Source: DATKSG01 sp035531775 (GTDB lineage Bacteria; Actinomycetota; Acidimicrobiia; Acidimicrobiales; UBA8190). Taken from it: a stretch of 36,591 nucleotides of DNA. The notes below the pieces were generated by a model. The model saw only the letters and a list, made by a program, of their open reading frames with translations, was not told the origin of the DNA and did no database searches. Shown piece by piece: positions 15,124 through 23,043 of the stretch (positions are counted from its first letter, which is position 1; each line of letters begins with the position of its first letter). Both the position numbers and the translations under genes were made by a program. Where the stretch lies: the NCBI GenBank assembly GCA_035531775.1, contig DATKSG010000019.1, positions 1 through 36,591 on the forward strand. The letters run 5' to 3'.

Positions 15124-16569
15124 ATGGGCGGCGCTGGGCACCTTTACATCGGTGCCGGGACCGGAGGCCCACTGTGGGCTCCTCCCGAGCAGTCGGTACT
15201 GGTCCTCGGACCACCGAGGTCGGGCAAGACCTCGGCCTTGGTGGTACCCACCGTGCTCAGTGCCGAGGGAGCGGTCGTCTCGACCTCCACCAAACCCGAT
15301 GTGCTGGCCACCACCTGGTCGAACCGGCAACACCACGGGCCCTGTCTGCTCTTCGACCCGAGCGGCACCGTGTCCGTGCCTCGGGGGGTACGACCGGTGC
15401 GGTGGTCCCCGGTGCCGGCGTGCGCCGAGTGGGACGACGCGCTGCTGACGGCGCGCGCTCTGGTGGGTGGCAGCGCCAGCATGGGGCACCGGGGCGATGG
15501 TGGAGGTGTCGATCACTGGCAGGAGCGGGCCGAGGCACTGCTCGCCCCGCTCCTTCACGCTGCGGCCTTGGACGGGACCGATCTCGCCGGTGTGCTCTCG
15601 TGGGTCGACCGACGCCAGCCGGCGCCGGCATTGCGCGTCCTCGACGATGCCGGATCCGCAGTGGCCGGGGACCTGCTCGCCGGCATCGCCGCCACCGACC
15701 AACGAGAGCAGAGCGGAATCTGGTCGACGGCATCAGGAGTCCTGTCCGCCTACCGGAGCCACGCAGCGCTGGCCACCACCAGGCAGCCGGACTTCGACGC
15801 GGCGTCGTTCTGCGATGAGCGGGCCACGCTCTATATATGTGCGACGGGCCGGCACCAGGCCCAGGCCGCCCCGTTGGTCGTGGGCCTACTCACCGAGATC
15901 CGGGCCGCCGCCTATGCCCGGGCCGCCGCCTATGCCCGGGACGGCGCCTATGCCCGGGACGGCGAAAGGGGGCGGCAGGCGCCTGTGCCCGTGGTCCTGG
16001 CGCTGGACGAGGTGGCCAACATCGCCCCCATCCCGGACCTGCCAGCCATGGTCAGTGAGGGTGGCGGCCAGGGAGTGCTGACGCTGGCCTGCCTGCAGGA
16101 CCTGTCCCAGGCACGGGCGCGCTGGGGGGAGCGAGCCGACGGCTTCTTGTCGCTGTTCGGGACCACGGTCATTCTCCCCGGGATCGGCGATGTCCGGACC
16201 CTCGAGGCCTTGTCCTGCCTGGCCGGGGAAGAGGAGGTAGCCACCAGGTCCGTGACGGAACGGGGGGCCGGGGGGGCCGCCGCGGGCAGGGGGACGGGTG
16301 TGGCCGCTGCGTTGGGCCGTCGGGCCATGGTCGCCGCCACCGGACGGTACCGGTGGACGGCGGGGACCGAGCCTCCTTCGGTGACGACCTCGACGCGGCG
16401 CCAGCCCCGGCTCCCGGTCGACGTGGTGGGCCGAGGGGAACGGGGCATGGCCCTTGTGGTGGACGACCGCAATTGCATGGGGTGGGCGCGCCTCACCCCC
16501 TGGTTCGCCCACGAGCCGTGGAGATCGATGGCCCGGGACCGATCCAGGCAGCCCGACCTGGGGATCTGA
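15124..16569 (+). CDS. Soluble TraG/VirD4-like ATPase (T4SS coupling-protein family)
   Basis: A 481-residue P-loop ATPase of the type IV secretion coupling-protein family. Walker A is VLGPPRSGKTSA (about 28-39). SLV-type segments TSTKPDV and LLFDPSGTV follow as in VirD4/TraD. Walker B is VVLALDEVANIAP with Asp295, and then GQGVLTLACLQDLSQARARWG, typical of these DNA pumps. Unlike true coupling proteins it has no N-terminal membrane helices and starts almost directly at Walker A. No relaxase or mating-pore genes are in the window. It carries three 18-bp repeats before Walker B. The gene sits six bases after a dehydrogenase gene and about 40 bases upstream of the SOS-controlled imuA'. The substrate, DNA or protein, is not known. 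Confidence 0.85.
   Translation: MGGAGHLYIGAGTGGPLWAPPEQSVLVLGPPRSGKTSALVVPTVLSAEGAVVSTSTKPDVLATTWSNRQHHGPCLLFDPSGTVSVPRGVRPVRWSPVPACAEWDDALLTARALVGGSASMGHRGDGGGVDHWQERAEALLAPLLHAAALDGTDLAGVLSWVDRRQPAPALRVLDDAGSAVAGDLLAGIAATDQREQSGIWSTASGVLSAYRSHAALATTRQPDFDAASFCDERATLYICATGRHQAQAAPLVVGLLTEIRAAAYARAAAYARDGAYARDGERGRQAPVPVVLALDEVANIAPIPDLPAMVSEGGGQGVLTLACLQDLSQARARWGERADGFLSLFGTTVILPGIGDVRTLEALSCLAGEEEVATRSVTERGAGGAAAGRGTGVAAALGRRAMVAATGRYRWTAGTEPPSVTTSTRRQPRLPVDVVGRGERGMALVVDDRNCMGWARLTPWFAHEPWRSMARDRSRQPDLGI
15904..15957 (+). repeat. Three 18-bp in-frame tandem repeats in the TraG-like gene
   Basis: Units 15904-15921, 15922-15939 and 15940-15957 encode AAAYAR, AAAYAR and DGAYAR. The first two are identical and the third differs at its start. 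They extend a loop before the Walker B strand. Confidence 0.9.
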
Positions 16570-16580
16570 CCCGCCGGGCG

Positions 16581-16600
16581 TATCGAACATATGTTCGATA
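16581..16600. promoter_or_regulatory. LexA-binding SOS box
   Basis: A perfect 20-bp palindrome whose core TCGAACATATGTTCGA (16583-16598) fits the actinobacterial/Gram-positive SOS box exactly. It overlaps the upstream edge of the imuA' -10 box, so bound LexA would block the mutasome promoter until DNA damage. Confidence 0.95.
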
Positions 16601-16604
16601 TTCT
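16599..16604 (+). promoter_or_regulatory. -10 box of imuA' (TATTCT)
   Basis: TATTCT ends six bases before the ATG at 16611, and no Shine-Dalgarno sequence lies between, so a leaderless message is predicted. The box overlaps the last two bases of the SOS palindrome. Confidence 0.7.
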
Positions 16605-16610
16605 CGCTCT

Positions 16611-17336
16611 ATGGACCCGCACACTACGCCGGCCGCCATGGCGACCCTTTCGCTGCGGGCCCGCCCCACCTCCGATCGCCGGGATCAGATCCTCCCCCTC
16701 GCCCCTCCCCTCCTCTGCCTGGTGGCCGGGGGCGGCCTGCAGCGGGGCAGCGTTGTCACCGTCGGCAACGAGGGGGCGCAGGGCGCCACCACCTTGACCT
16801 TCGCCTTGTTGGGAGCGGCCTCAAAGCAGGGATCGTGGTGCGCGGCGGTGGGAGTGGTCGATCCCGGGATCCTGGCCCTCGCCGAGCTCGGAGTGGACCT
16901 GGACCATCTCGTCCTGGTCCCGGGCGCCGGGGAGCGGTGGGCCGATGCCGTCGCCTTCCTGCTCGACGGCGTGGACATCGTCCTCGTGTGCCCCCCGGGG
17001 CCGGTTCGCCCTGGCGTGGCCCGGCGCCTGGTCGCCCGGACCCGCCAACGGAGCGCCGTGCTGGTGGTCCTGGTCCGACGCTGGCCGTGGCCCGAGGGCC
17101 CCGACCTCCGTCTGGCCATCACGGCCGGTCGGTGGGAGGGGGTGGGCCAGGGATTCGGCCATCTCCAACGCCGGCATGTGGTCATCGAGACCTCCGGGCG
17201 GCGAGCCGCCACCCGGTCCCGGCAGGTGCAGATGTGGTTGCCGGACGGCTCGGGGATGGCAGCAGAAGCAGAAGAAGCAGAAGAAGCAGCAGAAGAACCC
17301 GCCCGTGGACCGGCTGCTCGTCATCTGGTGCCCTGA
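16611..17336 (+). CDS. imuA': ImuA' (SOS mutasome RecA-like accessory protein)
   Basis: A 241-residue degenerate RecA-fold protein that works with ImuB and DnaE2 in DNA-damage-induced mutagenesis. After a short head, GGGLQRGSVVTVGNEGAQGATTL resembles the RecA/ImuA Walker A area but lacks the lysine of an active P-loop. VGVVDPGILALAELGVDLDHLVLVPG and WADAVAFLLDGVDIVLV are characteristic of ImuA'. The C-terminal 20 residues are an Ala/Glu run (AEAEEAEEAAEEP) encoded by a CAG/AAG-rich microsatellite. The gene directly follows the SOS box, and its end overlaps imuB by 32 bases. The ATG is set by the -10 box six bases upstream. Confidence 0.88.
   Translation: MDPHTTPAAMATLSLRARPTSDRRDQILPLAPPLLCLVAGGGLQRGSVVTVGNEGAQGATTLTFALLGAASKQGSWCAAVGVVDPGILALAELGVDLDHLVLVPGAGERWADAVAFLLDGVDIVLVCPPGPVRPGVARRLVARTRQRSAVLVVLVRRWPWPEGPDLRLAITAGRWEGVGQGFGHLQRRHVVIETSGRRAATRSRQVQMWLPDGSGMAAEAEEAEEAAEEPARGPAARHLVP
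17261..17297 (+). repeat. AGC/AGAAG purine microsatellite at the imuA'-imuB junction
   Basis: A run built only of AGC, AGAAGC and AGAAG units encodes the Glu/Ala tail of ImuA' just before the ImuB start. A short copy of the same motif recurs inside imuB at 17855-17870. Confidence 0.85.
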
Positions 17337-18393
17337 TCTCCTCGACGTGCACGAGGACGGGCGCAGTGCCAGGGCTTTCGCCCGGGTGCTGGGCGTAGCT
17401 GCCGCCTTCTCCCCCGCCGTGGAGGCCGTGCGGCCCGGGGTATGCGCCGTCCCCACCAAAGGCCCGTCGCGGTACTTCGGCGGGGACGATCACCTGGCCC
17501 GGCGCCTGCGCAGCGACCTGGCGCCGGCCCCTGGAGCCTGGGGCATCGGGGTGGCCGACGGCTTGTTCGCCGCCGTGCTGGCGGCCCAGGCCGGCCGGGA
17601 GGAGCCCCTGGTCGTCGCCCCGGGGGCGTCCCGGGCTTTTCTCGGCCCTTGGCCGGTCGACACCTTGGAGCGGCCGGAGCTGGCCGACCTCCTCCACCGC
17701 TTGGGCATCCACACCTTGGGCCAGTTCGCCGCCCTGCCCACCAGGCACGTGCTGGGCCGCCTCGGGACCGACGGGGCCCACTGCCATGAGGTGGCCCGGG
17801 CCGAGGAGAGCGAGCTGCCCGGATGGCGCCCTCACCCGGTGGGCACCTCCTCCTCAGAAGCAGCAGAAGCCGTGCGCCAACCGGGCTTCTGGGGGGGGAC
17901 GGGCGGCGCTGAGCGCCGGGCCGAGCAGGCGATGGCGCGGGTGGCCACTCTCCTGCACCCCGAGGCCGTCGTGGTGGGGCGGCTCCAAGGTGGGCGCGGC
18001 CCGGGCGAGCGCGCCCGACTGGTGCCCTGGAGCGGGCGGCACCTCGACAAGAGCCCCCACGCCACAGCACCTTGGCCCGGCCGAGTGCCCTCGCCGGCGC
18101 CGATGGTCGTCATGGCGACAGCGCTGCCGGCCGCGCTGGAGGACGTTGCCGGGGAGGGCATCGGGGTCACCGGGGCCGGCATGGCCTCGGCGGCCCCGTC
18201 CCGGCTGTCGGTGGACGGCGGCCCCTGGGCCACCGTGGCGGCCTGGGCCGGGCCCTGGCCGGCCGACGAGCGCTGGTGGACCGGGCGCGGCCGGCGGCGC
18301 CGGGCCCGGATGCAACTCGTCACCGAGACCGGCGATGCCTACCTCCTGGCCTGCGAACGAGGCCGCTGGTGGGTGGAGGGGGCCTACGACTGA
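17305..18393 (+). CDS. imuB: ImuB, shortened Y-family-like mutasome scaffold
   Basis: A catalytically inactive Y-family polymerase relative that bridges the beta clamp, ImuA' and DnaE2. The typical ImuB features are here: LLVIWCPD at the start, VEAVRPGVCAVPTKGPSRYFGGD, IGVADGLFAAVLAAQAG, LHRLGIHTLGQFAALP, the QGGRGPGERARLVPW region, and the end WAGPWPADERWWTG...WWVEGAYD. However, it has only 362 residues where relatives usually exceed 500. Between CPD and the RAFARVL segment about 60 residues of the usual fingers/palm (the AcSxxARxxGV region) are missing, seemingly by deletion. The GTG at 17305 lies inside the end of imuA'. Its stop overlaps the dnaE2 reading frame. Confidence 0.88.
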   Translation: MDRLLVIWCPDLLDVHEDGRSARAFARVLGVAAAFSPAVEAVRPGVCAVPTKGPSRYFGGDDHLARRLRSDLAPAPGAWGIGVADGLFAAVLAAQAGREEPLVVAPGASRAFLGPWPVDTLERPELADLLHRLGIHTLGQFAALPTRHVLGRLGTDGAHCHEVARAEESELPGWRPHPVGTSSSEAAEAVRQPGFWGGTGGAERRAEQAMARVATLLHPEAVVVGRLQGGRGPGERARLVPWSGRHLDKSPHATAPWPGRVPSPAPMVVMATALPAALEDVAGEGIGVTGAGMASAAPSRLSVDGGPWATVAAWAGPWPADERWWTGRGRRRRARMQLVTETGDAYLLACERGRWWVEGAYD

Positions 18394-21300
18394 CTACGCC
18401 GAGCTGCACTGTCACTCCAACTTCAGCTTCCTCGACGGCGCCTCGCACCCTGAGGAGCTGGCCGCCGAAGCGGTGCGACTGGGGCTCAGGGCACTCGCAC
18501 TCACCGACCACCACGGCCTCTACGGCGCCGTCCGCTTCGCCCAGGCCGCACGCGCCGTCGGGCTCCCCACCGTGTTCGGTGCCGAGCTCACCTTGGCCAG
18601 CGACGCGCCGCGCACCGCTGTGGTCGACCCGCGCGGCCACCACGTGGTGGTGCTGGCGCGCGACCCGCAGGGATACGCCCGCCTGAGCCGGGCCATCGCC
18701 GAAGCCCATCTGGCCGGCGGCGAGAAAGGGCGTCCGGTGTGCACCATCGACGACCTGGCCGGTCGCCACGACGGCCATTGGCTCGTCCTCACCGGTTGCC
18801 GCAAAGGGACGGTGCCGGCGGCGCTGCACGGCGCCGGTCCATCCGCCGCCCGGCGCGCCCTCGACGAGCTGGTGGGAGCGTTCGGCCAGGGCAACGTGGC
18901 GGTGGAGCTGTGGGACCACGGTGATCCCGTCGACGCCGTGCGCAACGATGCCCTGGCGCAGCTGGCCGTGCAGAGAGACGTCGATGTGGTGGCCACCAAC
19001 AACGTCCACTACGCCACGCCGTCGCGCCGCCCGCTGTCGGAGGTGCTGGCCGCCGTGCGCTCGGGCCGGCCCCTCGAGGACCTCCAGGGCTGGCTGCCGG
19101 CCGCCGCCACGGCCTCGTTGCGATCCGGTGCCGAGCAGGAGCGTCGCTTCGCCCGCTGGCCCGGGGTGGTGGCCCGGGCCGGGGCCCTCGGGCGCGCCTG
19201 TGCTTTCGACCTGCATCTGCTGGCCCCGGGCCTCCCCGACTTCCTAGCCCCCGACGGCTACAGCGACCAGAGCTGGCTGGCCGAGCTGACCCGACGCGGC
19301 GCCTTGGCCCGCTACGGCCCTCGCCATCACGAGCGCGTGCCGGGCGCCTGGGCCCAGATCGACCACGAGCTCGAGGTCATCGCCAATCTCGGCTACGCCG
19401 GCTACTTCCTCATCGTGTGGGACATCGTCGAATTCTGCCGCCGCCATGACATCTACTGCCAGGGGCGGGGCTCGGCCGCCAATTCGGCCGTCTGCTATGC
19501 GCTGGGCATCACCCGGGCCGACGCCGTGGCCCTGGGGCTGCTCTTCGAACGCTTCCTCTCCCCCGAGCGTGACGGGCCACCCGACATCGACGTGGACATC
19601 GAGTCGGGACGCCGCCAAGAGGTGATCGCCTACGTCTACGAGCGCTACGGGCGCCAGTGCGCGGCTCAGGTGGCCAACGTCATCACCTACCGGGCCCGCT
19701 CGGCCGTGCGCGACGTGGGCAAGGCACTGGGCCACCCCCCCGACCAGGTCGACGTGTGGGCCAAGGCCCTCGACGGCGGCGACACCCTGGAGCGCCACGA
19801 CCTGCTCCCTCCGCCCGTCCGGGAGATGGCGCAACAGGTGCTCGACTTCCCCCGCCATCTCGGGCTGCACTCGGGCGGCATGGTCATCTGCGACCGGCCG
19901 GTGGTCGAAGTCTGCCCGGTGGAGTGGGCACGGCACCCCGGGCGCACGGTGCTGCAGTGGGACAAGGAGGACTGCGCCGCCGCCGGCCTCGTCAAGTTCG
20001 ATCTCCTCGGCCTGGGGATGCTCGATGCACTGCACCGCACCGTCGACCTCGTGTGCCGGGCACACGAGGTCGACATCGACCTGGCCTTGTTGGAACAAGA
20101 GGACGCCGTCTACGACATGCTCTGCCGGGCCGACACCGTCGGCGTGTTCCAGGTGGAGAGCCGCGCCCAGATGGCCACGTTGCCACGCATCAAGCCGCGA
20201 TGTTTCTCCGACCTCGTGGTGGAGGTGGCCATCATCCGCCCCGGCCCCATCCAGGGAGGATCGGTCCACCCCTACATCCGCCGGCGCCAGGGGGTGGAGG
20301 CACCGGACCCGCCGCACCCTTTGCTGCAGCGGGCGTTGGCCAAGACCCTGGGTGTCCCGTTGTTCCAGGAGCAGCTCATGCAGATCGCCATCGACGCCGC
20401 CGGGTTCACCGGCGCCCAGGCCGACGAGCTGCGCCAGGCCATGAGCGCCAAGCGCTCGGGGGCCCGCATGGACCGTCTGCGCACCCGCCTGTTCGACGGC
20501 ATGGCCGGGCGCGGCATCACCGGCACGGCGGCCGAGGAGATCTTCGCCAAGTTGTCGGCCTTCGCCAGCTTCGGCTTCCCCGAGAGCCATGCGGTGTCCT
20601 TCGCCTATCTCGTCTACGCCAGTGCCTGGCTGAAGCTGCACTACCCCGCCGCCTTCTGCGCCGCCTTGCTCAATGCCCAGCCCATGGGGTTCTGGGCCCC
20701 ACAGTCCTTGGTGGCCGACGCCCGACGACACGGGGTCACGGTGAAGCCGCCCCACGTCGACCACTCCGGGGCCGAGGCCACCCTCGAGTGGGACGATGAC
20801 ACGGCCGTCGGGCCCAGCCGCCGGCAGGGCCAACCGGCCGTGCGCCTCGGGCTCGGGGCCGTCCGCACCGTCGGCCAGGACCTGGCCGACCGGGTGGCTC
20901 GGGAGCGTCCTTACCGCTCGGTGGAGGACCTGGTGCGGCGAGCCGGGGTGGGCCGGGCCCAGCTCGAGGCCCTGGCCAGCGCCGGTGCTCTGCAGGACGT
21001 CCCGTCGCGCCCCGGAGGTCGGGCCGCCGGGAACCGGCGCCAGGCCCTGTGGGCTGCCGGGGCCCTGGCCCAGGGGACGCCCGAACGCCTCCCCGGCCTG
21101 ATCACCGGCGAGGACCCTCCCCCTCTGGCCGATCTAACCGCCCTGCAGGAGGTGGAGGCCGACCTGTGGGCCACCGGCGTGATGACCGGGACATCGGCCA
21201 TGGAGCTGGCCCGGCCCCGGCTCGACGCCCTCGGCGTCATCCCGGCCGCCGCCCTGGCCGGCGCCGAGACGGACGGCAAGGTGGTGGTGGCCGGAGTGGT

Positions 21301-21553
21301 CACCCATCGCCAGCGGCCCGGCAGCGCCCGGGGGACGGTCTTTCTCAACCTGGAGGACGACACCGGGATGGTGAACGTGATCTGCTCGCCCGGAGCCTGG
21401 GAACGGTGGCGCCAGGTGGCCCGCCGGGCCCCCGCCCTGGTGGTGCGCGGGCGCCTCGAGCGCACCGACGGCGTGGTCAGCGTGGTGGCCGAGAAGATCA
21501 CCGCTCTCGACCTGGGCACCCCCACCGGAGCCCCGGCCCGGCACTTCCGCTGA
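18335..21553 (+). CDS. dnaE2: Error-prone DNA polymerase DnaE2 (ImuC)
   Basis: The catalytic C-family polymerase of the SOS mutasome, about 1072 residues. The N-terminal PHP domain begins YAELHCHSNFSFLDGAS. The polymerase core has GRGSAANSAVCYALGIT, the catalytic Asp cluster PPDIDVDIESGRRQEV, LGLHSGGMVICDRPVVEVCP and IIRPGPIQGGSVHPY. The C-terminal OB fold is VVVAGVVTHRQRPGSARGTV. The start is uncertain. ATG 18335 is the only standard start close to the PHP domain, but it lies 59 bases inside imuB without a clear Shine-Dalgarno sequence. A GGAGGGGG at 18375-18382 points to re-initiation nearer the PHP domain. The usual ~40-residue leader of mycobacterial DnaE2 is absent. SOS-regulated as part of the cassette. 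Confidence 0.95.
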   Translation: MPTSWPANEAAGGWRGPTTDYAELHCHSNFSFLDGASHPEELAAEAVRLGLRALALTDHHGLYGAVRFAQAARAVGLPTVFGAELTLASDAPRTAVVDPRGHHVVVLARDPQGYARLSRAIAEAHLAGGEKGRPVCTIDDLAGRHDGHWLVLTGCRKGTVPAALHGAGPSAARRALDELVGAFGQGNVAVELWDHGDPVDAVRNDALAQLAVQRDVDVVATNNVHYATPSRRPLSEVLAAVRSGRPLEDLQGWLPAAATASLRSGAEQERRFARWPGVVARAGALGRACAFDLHLLAPGLPDFLAPDGYSDQSWLAELTRRGALARYGPRHHERVPGAWAQIDHELEVIANLGYAGYFLIVWDIVEFCRRHDIYCQGRGSAANSAVCYALGITRADAVALGLLFERFLSPERDGPPDIDVDIESGRRQEVIAYVYERYGRQCAAQVANVITYRARSAVRDVGKALGHPPDQVDVWAKALDGGDTLERHDLLPPPVREMAQQVLDFPRHLGLHSGGMVICDRPVVEVCPVEWARHPGRTVLQWDKEDCAAAGLVKFDLLGLGMLDALHRTVDLVCRAHEVDIDLALLEQEDAVYDMLCRADTVGVFQVESRAQMATLPRIKPRCFSDLVVEVAIIRPGPIQGGSVHPYIRRRQGVEAPDPPHPLLQRALAKTLGVPLFQEQLMQIAIDAAGFTGAQADELRQAMSAKRSGARMDRLRTRLFDGMAGRGITGTAAEEIFAKLSAFASFGFPESHAVSFAYLVYASAWLKLHYPAAFCAALLNAQPMGFWAPQSLVADARRHGVTVKPPHVDHSGAEATLEWDDDTAVGPSRRQGQPAVRLGLGAVRTVGQDLADRVARERPYRSVEDLVRRAGVGRAQLEALASAGALQDVPSRPGGRAAGNRRQALWAAGALAQGTPERLPGLITGEDPPPLADLTALQEVEADLWATGVMTGTSAMELARPRLDALGVIPAAALAGAETDGKVVVAGVVTHRQRPGSARGTVFLNLEDDTGMVNVICSPGAWERWRQVARRAPALVVRGRLERTDGVVSVVAEKITALDLGTPTGAPARHFR

Positions 21554-21798
21554 AAGGCAATCTCCGCCGGCGCGCCGCTACCACCCACCCGCCATTTCCG
21601 CCGAAAGGCCCCAACCAGTCAAGCCCGGGACGGGCACGGTCGATATCCCCACCGTGAGGAATACACGGACTCCGGACACGGGCAAGAACGAGATGGGCCG
21701 TCACCGGGCGTGGTCGTCCGTTGTGACCAGCTTGCTCCACTTCGGCGCCGCGCCGGCCGATCACAGCAGTGACACACCCGAGACGAGGTGACGAGGAC
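21554..21798 (+). other. Intergenic region after dnaE2
   Basis: 245 bases without a convincing gene. It holds two near-identical 17-mers (21542-21558 and 21593-21609, two mismatches), the first spanning the dnaE2 stop. The second forms a small hairpin. I find no clear promoter for the downstream small gene. Confidence 0.5.
21591..21609 (+). terminator. Candidate dnaE2 terminator hairpin
   Basis: GCC-A-TTTC pairs with GAAA-GGC around CGCC, giving a seven-pair stem with one bulge. There is no T-run. It lies 38 bases after the dnaE2 stop. Confidence 0.35.
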
Positions 21799-22035
21799 AT
21801 GGCGATGTGCAATGGGTGCCTGGTGCTGCACCGCGACGGGGAGATCGCATACTGCTCGGAGGAGATCGACGGGGGAGCCTGCTCGGGATACCACGTGCCC
21901 CATCTCGCCGGCGTCATGGCGTGCCGGGTGACCCCACGTGGCACCCGGTGTCGGTACTGCGACGAGGTGATGGGCAACCGCCTGATGCGGGCCCCCGACT
22001 TCGTGCCCGACTGCTTGCGCACCGTGGCCAACTAG
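21799..22035 (+). CDS. Small 8-cysteine protein, probable zinc-binding
   Basis: A 78-residue protein with no recognised family. Eight cysteines are spread over the whole chain, starting with CNGC, then IAYC, GAC, MAC, RCRYC and DC. The CxxC pairs suggest one or two structural zinc sites like a treble-clef or zinc ribbon (inference). There is no signal peptide. The start ATG 21799 is chosen over an in-frame GTG ten codons upstream (21769). ATG 21805 (MCNGC) is also possible and has GAGG at a better distance. A hairpin terminator follows 14 bases downstream. Confidence 0.7.
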   Translation: MAMCNGCLVLHRDGEIAYCSEEIDGGACSGYHVPHLAGVMACRVTPRGTRCRYCDEVMGNRLMRAPDFVPDCLRTVAN

Positions 22036-22048
22036 CCCGAGCCGCCAG

Positions 22049-22068
22049 AACGCCCGCTTTGGGGCGTT
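22049..22068 (+). terminator. Hairpin terminator after the 8-Cys gene
   Basis: AACGCCC and GGGCGTT form a perfect seven-pair stem with a six-base loop, between the 8-Cys gene and the peptidase gene. Confidence 0.55.
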
Positions 22069-22133
22069 ACCCCAGGGAGAGGAAAGGGCGGACCACGATC
22101 GTGGCAGCTGGCGGACTGCAGACAACACGGGCC

Positions 22134-22991
22134 ATGGCGCGCGCCCGGCGCGGCGCGGTTGTCTCCATGCTCGGCGGCCTGGGAGCCGCCCTGCTGTGCG
22201 CGGCGGCCACGGCGGCGGCGCCGTCCCCCGCCTCGTTGCGGGCCCCGGCCGCCTCCCCCGGGACACCGCTGCTGTCCACCGCGCCACGCCTGGCCGGCAC
22301 CACCCAACCCGCCGTAAGCGTGGGATCGGGTGGTTCGGTGTCGCCGGGCTGGCAATCTGAGAACTGGTCTGGCTACGCCGTGACCGGCACCGGGTATACC
22401 TCCGTGTCGGGCACCTGGACGGTGCCCGCCGTGCAGCCCGGTGCGACACCGACCTACTCGGTGACGTGGATAGGACTCGACGGCTTCGAGTCGTCGGACC
22501 CTTCGCTCATCCAGGTTGGCACCGAACAGAACACTGTGAATGGCGCCACCTCCTACGGCGCCTGGTGGACGACGTCCTCGGCCGGCTACACCACCAGGCC
22601 CTTCGGCCAGACGGTGGAGCCGGGCGACGCCATGTCGGCCGTCATCCAGCAGATCTGGGCGGGGCGGTGGTCGATCGCCATCGCCGACGAGACCCAGGGC
22701 TGGAACACCGGCGTCCAGGTGGCCTTCGACGGGCCTGGTGACTCGGCCGAGTGGATCATGGAGGCTCCCGAGGTGAACGGCCAGCCATCGACCCTGGCCA
22801 ACTACACGACCTTCGCCTTCGACAAGTGCACTCTCGACGGCGCCAGCCCCGGCTTCGTGTACACCGAGGCCGGCGACATGGTGCCCCCGGGCTCATCCTT
22901 CGCCGAGTCGTCGCCGTCAGCGCCCAACGTGGCGGCCGACGGCTTCAACGTCGCCTACGGATACACCCCTCCGCTGCCGCCCGACTTCTGA
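22134..22991 (+). CDS. Secreted G1-family (eqolisin-type) glutamic endopeptidase
   Basis: A 285-residue exported protein. The N-terminus MARARRGAVVSMLGGLGAAL followed by an Ala-rich stretch is a signal peptide. The mature domain begins at ENWSGYAV. GTWTVPAV, VTWIGLDGFES, LIQVGTEQ and SAEWIMEAPEV follow the order of the eqolisin (peptidase A4/G1) fold. The catalytic Gln is expected in LIQVGTEQ and the catalytic Glu in SAEWIMEAPE. Family members are acid-active endopeptidases best known from fungi, with scattered bacterial members. A Ser/Thr/Pro linker joins the signal peptide to the domain. GTG 22101 is an alternative in-frame start with GGAAAGGG at a long distance. A C-terminal Pro-rich stub follows the domain. 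Confidence 0.85.
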   Translation: MARARRGAVVSMLGGLGAALLCAAATAAAPSPASLRAPAASPGTPLLSTAPRLAGTTQPAVSVGSGGSVSPGWQSENWSGYAVTGTGYTSVSGTWTVPAVQPGATPTYSVTWIGLDGFESSDPSLIQVGTEQNTVNGATSYGAWWTTSSAGYTTRPFGQTVEPGDAMSAVIQQIWAGRWSIAIADETQGWNTGVQVAFDGPGDSAEWIMEAPEVNGQPSTLANYTTFAFDKCTLDGASPGFVYTEAGDMVPPGSSFAESSPSAPNVAADGFNVAYGYTPPLPPDF

Positions 22992-23010
22992 GCGACCCCT
23001 GCTTCTCGAG

Positions 23011-23043
23011 CTGGCTGGCGGGGGAGTCTGGCTGGCGGGGGAG
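23011..23043. repeat. 16-bp direct repeat duplicating the tRNA-Gln 3' end
   Basis: CTGGCTGGCGGGGGAG occurs at 23011-23026 and 23028-23043, one base apart. The second copy covers the 3' CCA end, acceptor strand and the edge of the T-stem of the tRNA gene. The first lies just past its 3' end. Confidence 0.85.

Noticed and set aside
15124..16569. Conjugative or integrative element
   Set aside because: Only the TraG-like ATPase is present; no relaxase, pore proteins, integrase or flanking att repeats were found near it.
19244..20833. Open frame of 529 codons on the minus strand
   Set aside because: Antisense shadow of dnaE2, with no domain pattern; typical of high-GC DNA.
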